From Luteolibacter rhizosphaerae (GTDB taxonomy: Bacteria; Verrucomicrobiota; Verrucomicrobiia; Verrucomicrobiales; Akkermansiaceae), in assembly GCF_025950095.1 (NCBI RefSeq), contig NZ_JAPDDR010000002.1:62001-126000 (forward strand): 64,000 bases of DNA. The letters are read 5' to 3'. The notes beneath the pieces are model-generated. The model saw nothing but the letters and a program-made list of their open reading frames with translations. It was not told the origin of the DNA and ran no database searches. Numbering within the stretch: the stretch's first letter is position 1; every line of letters begins with the position of its first letter. This document shows, one piece after another, positions 32,556 through 41,193 of the stretch. The translations under genes and the position numbers were made by a program.

Positions 32556-35303
32556 ATGAGTTCCGAATCCCAATACAAAGACACGCTGCTGCTTCCGCAG
32601 ACGAGCTTCCCGATGCGCGGGGATCTCGTTGAGAACGAGCCGAAGCGTCTCGCCATTTGGGAGAAGCAGGACCTCTACCACCGCATTCTCGAGCGCCGCC
32701 GCGTCCAAAAGGCTCCCACCTTCATCCTTCACGATGGCCCGCCCTTCGCGAATGGCGACGTGCACATGGGCACCGCGCTCAACAAGGTGCTGAAGGATCT
32801 CGTCGTGAAGTCGAAGACCATGGCCGGCTACGCCGCGCCCTTCGTTCCCGGCTGGGACTGCCACGGCCTGCCCATCGAGTTCAAGGTGGTGAAGCAAGCC
32901 ACCGGCCTCGAGCCCGCGGAGATCCGCCGCCGCTGCACCGAGTTCGCCAACGGCTGGATCGATGTCCAACGCGGTTCCTTCCGCCGTCTCGGCGTGTTCG
33001 GCGATTGGGACAAACCTTACCTCACCATGGATCACGCCTATGAGGCGGAGATCCTGCGCGTCTTCGCGAAGCTCGTGGAGGAAGGCGTGGTCTACCAATC
33101 CAAGAAGCCCGTCCAGTGGTCTTACGGTGCGCACACCGCGCTCGCCGAGGCTGAGGTCGAGTATCAGGACAAGGAGAGCCCCGCCATCTTCGTGAAGTTC
33201 CCGCTCACCCCTGAGTCTTCATCGAAGCTCGGCATCGGGAATGCCTCCATCGCCATCTGGACCACCACTCCCTGGACCCTGCCTGCCAACCTCGGCGTGG
33301 CCGTCCATCCGGAGTTCACCTACGAGGTCTGCCAGTTCGAAGGCGGCAGCCGCGGTGAGATCCTCATCGTCGTGAAGGAACTCGTCGCCGAGCTTGAGGC
33401 GAAGTCCGGCATGCGTCGTACTTCCGTGCTGAAGTCCGTGAAGGGCCGCGAGCTCGAGCACCTCGAAGCTCGTCACCCCTTCCTCGACCGCACCTCGAAG
33501 ATCATCCTCGGCAACTTCGTCACCACGGAGACCGGCACCGGCGCGGTGCACATCGCACCCGGTCACGGCGCGGATGACTACGTCGTCGGCCAGCAGTACG
33601 GCCTCGGCGTGCTTTCGCCGGTCGATGACGATGGCAACTTCACCGCCGAAGTAGGCCTGCCCGATCTCGTCGGTAAGCACGTCTTCAAGTCGAACGAGCC
33701 GATCGTCGAGCTGCTGGAGAGCAAGGGCGTTCTCCTCGCCCGCGAGGTCTACCGCCACAGCTACCCGCATTGCTGGCGGTCGAAGACCCCCATCATCTTC
33801 CGCGCCGTCGAGCAGTTCTTCATCTCGCTGGAGACCCTGCGTGGCAAGGCCCTGCGCGAGATCGACCAGGTCGAGTGGCTCCCCGCATGGGGCCGCAACC
33901 GCATCTATGGCACCGTCGAATCCCGTCCGGATTGGTGCATCTCGCGCCAGCGCACCTGGGGCGTCCCGCTGCCCGTGTTCTTCGATACGGATAACAAGGC
34001 CATCCTCTCCGCGGATGTCGCCCGCAAGGTCGCCGACCTCGTCGAAACGCAAGGCACCAATATCTGGTTCGAGCTCTCCGATGCCGAGCTGGCCGAGAAT
34101 CTCGGCCTTCCCGCGGGCGTGAAGAAGTGCCGCGATACCCTCGATGTCTGGATCGACTCCGGCTGCTCTCACGTCGCCGTGCTTGAAAAGCACCCGGAGC
34201 TTCACGCCCCCGCCGATCTTTACCTCGAAGCCACCGACCAGCACCGCGGCTGGTTCCAGAGCTCGCTCATGATGAGCGTCGCCTGGCGTGACAAGGCTCC
34301 CTACAAGTCCGTGCTCACCCACGGCTTCGTGGTGGACAAGGACAAGAAGGGCAAGCTCTCCAAGTCCGAAGGCAGCAGCGGCAAGCCGATCGACGCCGCA
34401 TTCTTCTACAATAAGTACGGCGCGGATATCGTCCGTCTCTGGGTTTCTTCCGTCGACTGGCAGAGTGAGGTGCCCTTCAGTGAAGATCTCTTCAAGCAAG
34501 TCGCCGAGCCTTACCGCCGCTTGCGCAATACCTTGCGCATCCTGCTGGGGAATCTCGATGGCTTTGATCCGGGCATGGATCGCGTCGCGGCCAGCCACAT
34601 GCCTGTCTTGGATCAGTGGATCCTCGAACGTCTCAACGCGGTCGTCGCCGAGTGCCGCAAGGCTTACGAGCAGTATGAATTCCGCAAGGTCTTCAACGCG
34701 CTCAACCAGTTCTGCACTACCGATCTCTCGGCCGTCTACATCGATGCCACCAAGGACCGGATGTACTGCGACGCGAAGAACTCGGTGCGCCGCCGCGCCA
34801 GCCAGACGGCGATGTATGATGTTTTCTCGGCCATCAGCCGCCTGCTCGCCCCCATCCTCGCCTACACCGCGGATGAAGCATGGGAGAACGCCTCCTTCAC
34901 GGAAGGCAGCGTCCACGAACAGGACTTCCCGGAACCGGATCCCGCCTTCGCCTCCGGCAAGGCTACCGCGACCGTGAACCGCCTGCTTGAGATCAAGCGC
35001 GTCGTCCAGACCGCCATCGAAGAGCAGGTGCAGGCGAAGACCTTCTCGAAGAACAACGAGGCCGCCGTGCAACTCGTCGTCCCGGAGAAGGAGCCGGTCT
35101 ACGATCTCCTCCGCGATCGCCAGTTCGCCACCGAGTTCTTCATCATCGCGGATCTCGATGTCTCCGCAGGCTCCGTGCTCTCGGCGAAGGCCTCGAAGAC
35201 CAAACACGAGATGTGCCCGCGCTGCCGCCGATACGAGCCGCTCGGCGAGTCCGGCCTCTGCGCCCGTTGCGAGTCCGTCGTTCAAGCTGTATCTCACGCG
35301 TGA
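32556..35303 (+). CDS. ileS: isoleucyl-tRNA synthetase
   Basis: This class I synthetase charges tRNA-Ile and edits valine. The 915-residue length is normal. The HIGH-type motif reads 'GDVHMGTALNK' (HMGT) and the KMSKS loop reads 'KLSKSEG', both known variants. The Rossmann domain, the CP1 editing domain ('TTPWTLPANLGVAVHP', 'GHGADDYVVG') and the anticodon domain are intact. A zinc-type C-terminal motif 'CPRCRRYEPLGESGLCARC' closes the protein. The start fits the family. The stop overlaps the lspA ATG by one base (TGATG), so ileS-lspA is an operon, a common bacterial arrangement. Confidence 0.96.
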   Translation: MSSESQYKDTLLLPQTSFPMRGDLVENEPKRLAIWEKQDLYHRILERRRVQKAPTFILHDGPPFANGDVHMGTALNKVLKDLVVKSKTMAGYAAPFVPGWDCHGLPIEFKVVKQATGLEPAEIRRRCTEFANGWIDVQRGSFRRLGVFGDWDKPYLTMDHAYEAEILRVFAKLVEEGVVYQSKKPVQWSYGAHTALAEAEVEYQDKESPAIFVKFPLTPESSSKLGIGNASIAIWTTTPWTLPANLGVAVHPEFTYEVCQFEGGSRGEILIVVKELVAELEAKSGMRRTSVLKSVKGRELEHLEARHPFLDRTSKIILGNFVTTETGTGAVHIAPGHGADDYVVGQQYGLGVLSPVDDDGNFTAEVGLPDLVGKHVFKSNEPIVELLESKGVLLAREVYRHSYPHCWRSKTPIIFRAVEQFFISLETLRGKALREIDQVEWLPAWGRNRIYGTVESRPDWCISRQRTWGVPLPVFFDTDNKAILSADVARKVADLVETQGTNIWFELSDAELAENLGLPAGVKKCRDTLDVWIDSGCSHVAVLEKHPELHAPADLYLEATDQHRGWFQSSLMMSVAWRDKAPYKSVLTHGFVVDKDKKGKLSKSEGSSGKPIDAAFFYNKYGADIVRLWVSSVDWQSEVPFSEDLFKQVAEPYRRLRNTLRILLGNLDGFDPGMDRVAASHMPVLDQWILERLNAVVAECRKAYEQYEFRKVFNALNQFCTTDLSAVYIDATKDRMYCDAKNSVRRRASQTAMYDVFSAISRLLAPILAYTADEAWENASFTEGSVHEQDFPEPDPAFASGKATATVNRLLEIKRVVQTAIEEQVQAKTFSKNNEAAVQLVVPEKEPVYDLLRDRQFATEFFIIADLDVSAGSVLSAKASKTKHEMCPRCRRYEPLGESGLCARCESVVQAVSHA

Positions 35304-35950
35304 TGGAAGCCCGTCCCACATCGAGCAGCGTGCACCCTCTCCCCGCCGGAGAGGCCAAGGAGTGGGCCCTTTCCAAGGTCCTGCTCCTGCTCACTCTGCC
35401 CCTGTACATCCTGGACCAGTGGTCGAAGTTCTGGACCGTCGGTCGCTTCCCGGAGCCCGGCTACGGCTACACCAGCATCCAGCCCTCGGAGGCCATCACC
35501 GTCGTCCCCGGCTTCTTCAATCTCACCCGCGTCCATAACCAGGGCGTCGCCTTCGGCTTCGGGAATGGCAGCGATTGGGCGCCCATCGTCTTCCTCATCG
35601 TTCCCATTGTCGCCCTCGGTCTCATCACCCTCGGCGTCAGGAAGAAATTCTTCATCGGGAACTGGGGTAAGGTCTCCGTCGCCCTGCTGCTGTGCGGTAT
35701 CTTCGGGAATCTCACCGACCGCCTCGTCCAAGGTTCCCGCCTCTCCTACATGGAGGGCGAGCCCCTCTGGGAACGCCTCAAGGCGGGCTACGTCGTCGAC
35801 TTCCTCGACTTCACCATTCCGGTTATCAACAAGCAGTGGCCCGCCTTCAATGTCGCGGACTCCTGCATCTGCATCGCCGCCACTCTCCTCTTCTTTACCG
35901 GCCTCCGCGCGGACATGAAAGCCGCCGCCGAAAAGAAGGCCAAAGGCTAA
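35303..35950 (+). CDS. lspA: lipoprotein signal peptidase II
   Basis: Signal peptidase II is an inner-membrane aspartyl protease that removes signal peptides from diacylglyceryl-modified prolipoproteins. From the ATG that overlaps the ileS stop it has 215 residues, longer than the usual 160-170 because of an N-terminal extension and a longer loop. The catalytic aspartates lie in 'GNLTDRLVQGS' and 'FNVADSCICIAA'. 'NQGVAFGF' and 'YVVDFLDFTI' are further signatures. Several lipobox proteins in this window would be its clients. The 190 bases after it contain only a short degenerate repeat (about 36058-36090). Confidence 0.94.
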   Translation: MEARPTSSSVHPLPAGEAKEWALSKVLLLLTLPLYILDQWSKFWTVGRFPEPGYGYTSIQPSEAITVVPGFFNLTRVHNQGVAFGFGNGSDWAPIVFLIVPIVALGLITLGVRKKFFIGNWGKVSVALLLCGIFGNLTDRLVQGSRLSYMEGEPLWERLKAGYVVDFLDFTIPVINKQWPAFNVADSCICIAATLLFFTGLRADMKAAAEKKAKG

Positions 35951-36140
35951 CACCGGGTGCGCCGCCTTCTGTCGGCCTCTCCCCGGGACCGCGGATCTTC
36001 AGTCCGCCCCACCGTCCCTGCGAAGCAACCAGCTCCACCCGGGATCACCCTCTTCTAAATCCCATCCATCCTATTCATCCCGGTCCTGATCTCCCACCCC
36101 GGACTTGCCACGCGTCACCTCGCGGAAATGATACCACATC

Positions 36141-36908
36141 GTGAGGCCCCTCCACTGGCTCCTGTTCTGCATCTCCCTCCTCTTGGGCGGCCAATCCCTT
36201 GCCCAGGATCTCGAGGATGAGAACCCCATCCCTCCCGCCCCCGCGAACCTCGTCCTCGACGAAGCCCGCGTTTTCGCCCGCGATCCCCAGCGCCTTGCCG
36301 TCGTCTCCGAGACCCTCGGCATTCTCGAGGACCGCCACGGCTACCGCCTCTACCTCGCCACCTACAGCACCCTCATCGGGCGCAGCCTGAAGGATCAGGC
36401 AGCCCTCCTTGAAGCCAAGTGGCTCGCCGGACAGCCCGGCATGGTCCTCGTCCTGGAGGTGGACAGCTACAAGTTCCAGTTCGGCCAAGCCCCTCCGCTC
36501 AAGGACGAGATCGAACCCGGCAAGGTCATCGAGCGCATCCGGCCCACCGATTTTTCCTTCGTGGAGCTTGAGCATATCATCTCCGAACTGGATGCCCCTC
36601 TGAAGGCTGCCACCGCGGATCGCGCCGCCTTCGCCGAAACCCTCTCCACCGGTCTCGCCGCCAAGCTTTCAATTACCCTCGACCAACGTGCTGCCGCACC
36701 CGTCGGTAACACCCGCGGCCGCATGGTAATTCTCGCCATCGGCCTCCTCGCCGTCACCGGCCTTCTCGCCCTCCTCGCCGTCGCTGGTCTCAAGCGCGCC
36801 GAAGCTCGTTCCCGCGACCGCCTCGTCTTCCCGAAGGCAGCCGTCGGCATCCGCCTCGGTGCCCCCTACGGTGGCGGCAAGGTCAGCTCTCGCCACTTCG
36901 GCAAGTAG
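36141..36908 (+). CDS. exported TPM-domain protein
   Basis: This 255-residue protein starts at a GTG with a signal peptide (RPLHWLLFCISLLLGGQSLAQ). A TPM domain follows (about 35-160), with 'LVLDEARVFARDPQRLAVVSETLGILE' and 'LYLATYSTLIGRSLKDQAALLEAKW'. A membrane helix lies near residues 195-220 and a short basic, Gly-rich tail ends the protein. TPM domains act as phosphatases in some proteins and as photosystem or secretion helpers in others, so the role here is open. It stands alone. Downstream lies an inverted-repeat element. Confidence 0.75.
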   Translation: MRPLHWLLFCISLLLGGQSLAQDLEDENPIPPAPANLVLDEARVFARDPQRLAVVSETLGILEDRHGYRLYLATYSTLIGRSLKDQAALLEAKWLAGQPGMVLVLEVDSYKFQFGQAPPLKDEIEPGKVIERIRPTDFSFVELEHIISELDAPLKAATADRAAFAETLSTGLAAKLSITLDQRAAAPVGNTRGRMVILAIGLLAVTGLLALLAVAGLKRAEARSRDRLVFPKAAVGIRLGAPYGGGKVSSRHFGK

Positions 36909-36993
36909 GTCGAAGTTCCGTCTTCAGGCCAGTGCCGTTAAAGACTCAATTCTGAAGAGCTATCCCCAAGGAACTTTGGGCGAATTGACGGCC

Positions 36994-37122
36994 GATTATA
37001 CGGATTCAACGGATTGCACGGATGAAGCTGTGCTGGCTCCGCGCAAAGAGATTTCCCCTTCGAGATCCTCCGAATCCTGTCTTTGAATCCGTGCAATCCT
37101 CTAAATCCGTATAATCCGTGGT
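36994..37122. repeat. inverted-repeat element built of 9-base units
   Basis: A 30-base arm at 36994-37023 pairs with 37087-37116 with three mismatches across a 63-base centre. Both arms are made of 9-base units (GATTATACG, GATTCAACG, GATTGCACG on one side, ATCCGTGCA to ATCCGTGGT on the other). It fills most of the 318-base gap 36909-37226, which holds no gene I can support. It looks like a small non-coding palindromic element, perhaps a REP or MITE. No transposase is nearby. Confidence 0.65.
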
Positions 37123-37226
37123 CGATCTGCCGGAGCCTCGATGTGGGCTCCGATTCCAGAATGAGTCTTTGACGGAATTGGCTTTCAGGCGGACGAAGCA
37201 GCCCTTGTAGCTGTCTCCTCCTCACC

Positions 37227-37892
37227 TCACAGCGCTTTCGGCGCTTCCTTCTGAGCCTTCTTCGCCTCCTTACGGGCGTCGCGCTGCGCCTTGATCTTCC
37301 GCATGAAGGAGGAAACCTTGGTCGTCGCATGCTTCCGGGCCGGCAAATGGTGCGGCATGATCGCGGAAAACAGATGCACCAAGGGGTAGGCGAGCGCCGC
37401 CAGCAGGATCCCGGAGGCAAGTGCACCTAGGAAGAAGTCTCCGGTGTTGCCGTGCCGGATCGTATCCAGCAAGGAGCGCTCATTCTCCGATTCTTGGCCC
37501 ATAAGCCAGATCAGGAAGTTCTTGAACCACTGGATGTCCGGCAGATTCAGGCCCAGCGTCTGGGAGATCTTTGCGCCCAGCCAAAACTGCCCTAGGAACA
37601 GCGGGAGATTCGTCACCGGGTTGCTCAGCCAGCAGCAGGTCATCGCGATCGGCACGTTGGCCCGGAACTTCATCGCCGCCACCCCGGCGAAAAGCATCTG
37701 CAGCGGCACCGGCATCACCGCGAAGAACATCCCGATCGCCAGACCCGAGGCCACGGTATCGCGGCAGGGCATCCACAGGCGCCGTTCAAACAGCGCATGC
37801 GTGACGTCCTGCCACCATTCCCGGTGTCGCAGTCGCGGGTGCCGCAGAGCGCGGTACGCGCGCCGGACGAGCCATAGGTAGCGTCGCTTCAT
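37227..37892 (-). CDS. DUF2062 membrane protein
   Basis: From the ATG at 37890-37892, preceded by a good AAGAGGA ribosome-binding site, the protein has 221 residues. The basic N-terminus (MKRRYLWLVRRAYRALRHP) leads into the DUF2062 core: 'DTVASGLAIGMFFAVMPVPLQMLFAG', 'RANVPIAMTCCWLSNPVT' and two further helices. A highly basic coiled-looking tail (KIKAQRDARKEAKKAQKE) ends it. DUF2062 proteins are inner-membrane proteins of unknown role, often near glycosyltransferases. This copy is single. Confidence 0.85.
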   Translation of the reverse strand: MKRRYLWLVRRAYRALRHPRLRHREWWQDVTHALFERRLWMPCRDTVASGLAIGMFFAVMPVPLQMLFAGVAAMKFRANVPIAMTCCWLSNPVTNLPLFLGQFWLGAKISQTLGLNLPDIQWFKNFLIWLMGQESENERSLLDTIRHGNTGDFFLGALASGILLAALAYPLVHLFSAIMPHHLPARKHATTKVSSFMRKIKAQRDARKEAKKAQKEAPKAL

Positions 37893-38003
37893 TCCTCTTC
37901 CCGCGGATCGATCCGCGCCGAATTTCCTTCTTAAAGGTAAATGAAGCAACCGCAAATCCCTTGCCCGTCCGCATTATGACCGGCAAGGTCGCGCCACTCC
38001 CTC

Positions 38004-38891
38004 ATGAATTGGTGGCAAGCCCTTGTTCTAGGCGTGATCGAAGGGATCACCGAATATCTCCCCGTCAGCTCGACCGGCCACCTCATCGTCGCCCAGCGGA
38101 TGATGGGCATCGGCACCAGTCCCGAGGACAAGGCCGCGGCTGATTGCTTCGCCATCTGCATCCAGGGTGGTGCTATCGCCGCCGTTCTTGGCCTCTACTG
38201 GCCCCGTGTCCGTCAGATGTTCCTCGGCCTCCTCGGCAAGAACCCGGAGGGCCTGAAGCTCATTTTCGCCATCATCGCCGGCTTCCTGCCTGCCGCCGTC
38301 ATCGGCCTGCTCGCGAATGACTGGATCGAGGAAAAGCTCTTCCACTTCAAGTGGATCGCATGGGCCTGGTTCGTCGGCGGCATCGGCATTCTCGTCGTCG
38401 ATCGCTGGATGAAGAAAGGCGGTGGCTCGCAGGGTAGGGAACTCGCGGAGATCACCATCAAGATGGCTTTTCTGGTTGGTCTCATGCAGTGCGTCGCCAT
38501 GTGGCCCGGCACCTCCCGCAGCCTCATGACCATCATCGGCGGCATCCTCGTCGGCCTCCGCCTTAGCGCCGCCGTCGAGTTTTCCTTCCTCCTCGGCCTC
38601 GCCACCCTCGGCGCCGCCACCGCCAAGAAAGCCGTCTGGCCCATCGAAGGTCTCGCCGCCAAGTACGATACCGCCTTCGGGGGTGCTCTCCTCATGTGGG
38701 ACCGCTATGGCCTCGTCCCGCTCGCCATCGGCGTCATCGCCGCCACCGTCTCCGCCGCCGTCGCTGTCAAATGGATGGTCGCCTACCTGAACCGCCGCGG
38801 CCTCGGCGTCTTCGGGTGGTACCGCATCGCCGCCGCCATTGCCGCTGCGGCCATGATCGCCACCAACTTCCTCGGCCTCGCCCATTCCTGA
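38004..38891 (+). CDS. uppP: undecaprenyl-diphosphatase
   Basis: UppP (BacA) dephosphorylates undecaprenyl diphosphate to recycle the lipid carrier for peptidoglycan and other envelope polymers. It gives some bacitracin resistance. The 295-residue protein has about eight helices with the two active motifs 'EGITEYLPVSSTGHL' near the N-terminus and 'MWPGTSRSLMTIIGG' in the middle, plus 'VEFSFLLGL'. An extended loop 'DRWMKKGGGSQGRELAEIT' is typical of longer members. The start at MNWWQALVLG is the standard one. Confidence 0.95.
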   Translation: MNWWQALVLGVIEGITEYLPVSSTGHLIVAQRMMGIGTSPEDKAAADCFAICIQGGAIAAVLGLYWPRVRQMFLGLLGKNPEGLKLIFAIIAGFLPAAVIGLLANDWIEEKLFHFKWIAWAWFVGGIGILVVDRWMKKGGGSQGRELAEITIKMAFLVGLMQCVAMWPGTSRSLMTIIGGILVGLRLSAAVEFSFLLGLATLGAATAKKAVWPIEGLAAKYDTAFGGALLMWDRYGLVPLAIGVIAATVSAAVAVKWMVAYLNRRGLGVFGWYRIAAAIAAAAMIATNFLGLAHS

Positions 38892-38931
38892 GTTCGGAGG
38901 TGAAATTCAGCTTTATTTGCAGGCTTTCCAT

Positions 38932-38959
38932 TGATCACCGCTCGCTGATCACCGGGCAC
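38932..38959. repeat. short direct repeat, 14-base period
   Basis: TGATCACCG occurs at 38932 and at 38946 in the gap after uppP. It is similar in style to the repeats at 9753 and 32427. Confidence 0.4.
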
Positions 38960-38984
38960 TCCCGCATCACCCCTCGAATTTGAC

Positions 38985-39013
38985 TTGCCCCTGGCCCCCG
39001 GCGGCCTTGCACT
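38985..39013 (+). promoter_or_regulatory. candidate promoter for the M23 peptidase gene
   Basis: TTGCCC and TGCACT are 17 bases apart, ending six bases before the GTG at 39020. TTGACT overlaps at 38980. The -10 is weak and the call is tentative. Confidence 0.25.
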
Positions 39014-39019
39014 GGTGGG

Positions 39020-39682
39020 GTGAGCGGTTTGCCGCGTAAACCCGCCTTCCCCGTCCTCTTCGCCCTGCTTCTCGCGTTCATCGCACCGGCAGCGGCTCAA
39101 CAGAGATCGGCCCGGGTGGCATTGACCGATGGCTTCGACTACCCCGTCGGCAAGCCCGACGCCGCAGGCTACTACAAGGCCCGTGGCCTGCGCCTCCGCC
39201 CGCCCGTGCACTTTGGTGAGGACTGGAACGGCCGCGGCGGTGGCGATACCGACATGGGCGCTCCCGTCTACAGCATCGGCGATGGTGTTGTGACCTGGGC
39301 CTACGATGTCCGGCAGGGCTGGGGAAACGTCGTCATCATCCGCTACGGCTATCGTGATCCCGCCTCCGGCCAGGTCCGCTTCATTGATGCGCTTTACGGC
39401 CATCTTCGCGATATGGGAGTCCGCGTCGGTCAGCAGGTGAAGCGCGGCCAGCAGGTCGGCACCATCGGCAACAACCGCGGGATGTATGCCGCCCACCTCC
39501 ATTTCGAGATCCGCCACAATCTCAGCATCGGCATGCAGCGCGAAAGTGTCGGCCGGGACATGAACAACTGGGCGGACCCCACCGAGTTCATCAAAAAGTA
39601 CCGCCGCCTGAACCGCGATTGGGGCAAGGTGGCCATGCCCTTGGGCACCTATCAGGAGTATCAGGGTTTCAAGGGCCTCTGA
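39020..39682 (+). CDS. exported M23-type metallopeptidase
   Basis: This 220-residue protein starts at a GTG with a signal peptide (PVLFALLLAFIAPAAAQ). The peptidase domain carries 'VHFGEDWNG' (HxxxD zinc ligands) and the later 'HLHFEI' (HxH), with 'GAPVYSIGDGVVTWA' between. M23 enzymes cut peptide cross-links in peptidoglycan, although some act only as regulators. The zinc ligands are present, so activity is expected. The next gene follows after three bases, so the two are probably co-transcribed. Confidence 0.87.
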   Translation: MSGLPRKPAFPVLFALLLAFIAPAAAQQRSARVALTDGFDYPVGKPDAAGYYKARGLRLRPPVHFGEDWNGRGGGDTDMGAPVYSIGDGVVTWAYDVRQGWGNVVIIRYGYRDPASGQVRFIDALYGHLRDMGVRVGQQVKRGQQVGTIGNNRGMYAAHLHFEIRHNLSIGMQRESVGRDMNNWADPTEFIKKYRRLNRDWGKVAMPLGTYQEYQGFKGL

Positions 39683-39685
39683 TCC

Positions 39686-40372
39686 ATGGCCCGCTCCCGC
39701 ACCACGTCCGGGCGTATCCTCGCTCTGGTCATCATTGCCGCTCTCTCTTGGTACCTTCGTGAGCAGCGGCAGCAGGGTAAGCCGCAGAAGGACAAGCCCC
39801 GCTGGGAAGCACCCTCCCGCTCCGACTCCGCTTCCGCTCCCAAGTCTTCCACGCGGACCGGGGACTACGAAACTTTCGACGATCTCCGCTACGAGGATCA
39901 CCGTCAAAACGATGGCGATAGCTTCCGCGTGAAGTTCCCGGATGGCCGCGTCGAGCAGTTCCGCCTCTATTTCGTCGATTGCCCGGAGAGCGAGTTCCGC
40001 ACCTACCGCGGCGGCGCGGACAATCACAAGCGCATCCACGAACAGGCGGAAGCCTTCGGGATCTCGGACGAACAGGCCGTCCAGATCGGCAAGCGCGCCA
40101 AGGAACGCATCCAAGAACTGATCGCCCGCAAGCCCTTCGTCCTCCACACCCGCTGGGAGGATCCCTTCGGTGACCGCCGCTACCATGCCTTCGTCAGCAC
40201 CGTCGGCGGCAGGCCCTTGGAGGAGGTCCTTGTCGGTGAAGGCCTCGCCCGCATCCACACCAAGGGCGCGGACCTTCCCGATGGTACCTCTCGCAGGGAC
40301 TACGAAGCCCGCCTCCGTCAGTTGGAGAAGGAAGCCCGCAAGGACCGGAAGGGTGCATGGGGCATGAATTGA
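39686..40372 (+). CDS. membrane-anchored SNase-like nuclease
   Basis: This 228-residue protein has an N-terminal membrane helix (ILALVIIAALSWYL) and a Ser-rich linker. A staphylococcal-nuclease-like domain follows from about residue 60. Motifs are 'NDGDSFRVKF' (metal Asp), 'FRLYFVDCPESEF' (RLxxVDxPE) and 'EVLVGEGLARI'. The domain would cut DNA or RNA outside the cytoplasm. An insertion around 'YRGGADNHKRIHEQAEAFG' makes it longer than classic nucleases. It is paired with the M23 peptidase. Confidence 0.83.
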   Translation: MARSRTTSGRILALVIIAALSWYLREQRQQGKPQKDKPRWEAPSRSDSASAPKSSTRTGDYETFDDLRYEDHRQNDGDSFRVKFPDGRVEQFRLYFVDCPESEFRTYRGGADNHKRIHEQAEAFGISDEQAVQIGKRAKERIQELIARKPFVLHTRWEDPFGDRRYHAFVSTVGGRPLEEVLVGEGLARIHTKGADLPDGTSRRDYEARLRQLEKEARKDRKGAWGMN

Positions 40373-40450
40373 TAGTCCGGGAAGACGAATCGAAGAGTCA
40401 TCGACTCGACCGGCCCGCCTGACCTAGGCTCAGGCGTTCATCCCCCCCGA

Positions 40451-41185
40451 ATGAAACTCCCCCCCATTCTTGGCGCGCTCGCGCTTGCTCTCGCGGCACC
40501 TCTCCCGGCCCAGACTCCGGTCTACACTCTCCCGGGCGAAACCGGTGGTCCCTTCACCTACCTCACCGTCTCGCAGGGCACCGAGTATGCGGACTCCGCC
40601 CACCTCGCGGGCACCGATCGTGTGCTCGATCAGGCCGTCGTCACCGTTTACTCGAATGTCGCCCGCCAAGGCTCCGTCACCCTCTCCTTCTACACCGCCG
40701 TGCCGGATGAGAACGAGTATGAGGGCCCCGTCGGCCAGCCCGGCGTCACCCCCGGAAACCTTGCCGGTTTCCGCCCTTCGGACACCCCGCTCTGGTCCTC
40801 CGGCCCGCTTCTCTTCTCCTTCCAGGATGATGGATCTAACAATTTGAACCTGAACGAGTTGGTGTTCTCCGGGATCAACACCTTGGTTCCCGACGATATC
40901 TTCTGGACCCTGACATTTACAGACATTTCAAACTTCAGCGATGGTGGTGCCTTCGGCCCCAAGCTTGAAGATGCCGCCCTGCTCGGCCCCGTCGGCGCGG
41001 AGACGGACCCCAGCCGTTTCTATCTCCGCGATCCCGGCGGCGAGTGGATCCCGGTCTGGCTCGCCACCAACGCCCCGCCTACCAGCACGCTTTCCATCCA
41101 GCTCACCGCGGTTCCCGAGCCTTCCGCCGCGCTGCTCGGTATCCTCGGCGTCGCAGGGTTGATCCGCCGTCGCCGGACCGCTTGA
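40451..41185 (+). CDS. PEP-CTERM sorted exported protein
   Basis: This 244-residue protein has a signal peptide (MKLPPILGALALALAAPLPAQ). Its C-terminal sorting tag has 'VPEPSAALLGILGVAGLIRRRR': the PEP motif, a hydrophobic helix and a basic end. PEP-CTERM proteins are processed by exosortase and delivered to the surface or exopolymer matrix. The central part is beta-rich with no named domain. The glycosylase gene begins just after its stop. A broken PEP-CTERM gene lies 0.7 kb downstream. No exosortase is in the window. Confidence 0.88.
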   Translation: MKLPPILGALALALAAPLPAQTPVYTLPGETGGPFTYLTVSQGTEYADSAHLAGTDRVLDQAVVTVYSNVARQGSVTLSFYTAVPDENEYEGPVGQPGVTPGNLAGFRPSDTPLWSSGPLLFSFQDDGSNNLNLNELVFSGINTLVPDDIFWTLTFTDISNFSDGGAFGPKLEDAALLGPVGAETDPSRFYLRDPGGEWIPVWLATNAPPTSTLSIQLTAVPEPSAALLGILGVAGLIRRRRTA

Positions 41186-41193
41186 GTCGGCCC

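Noticed and set aside
32556-32820. HMGT in place of HIGH in isoleucyl-tRNA synthetase as a possible inactive or resistant variant
   Set aside because: This variant is seen in other bacterial IleS proteins, the KMSKS loop and zinc motif are intact, and there is no second ileS here.
33219-35321. A 700-codon open frame antisense to ileS
   Set aside because: It is fully opposite a conserved synthetase, has low-complexity composition typical of GC-rich shadow frames, and shows no domain or ribosome-binding site.
38783-40258. A 491-codon open frame antisense to uppP, the M23 peptidase and the nuclease gene
   Set aside because: It spans several real genes and an intergenic gap, which a real gene would not do; no motif supports it.
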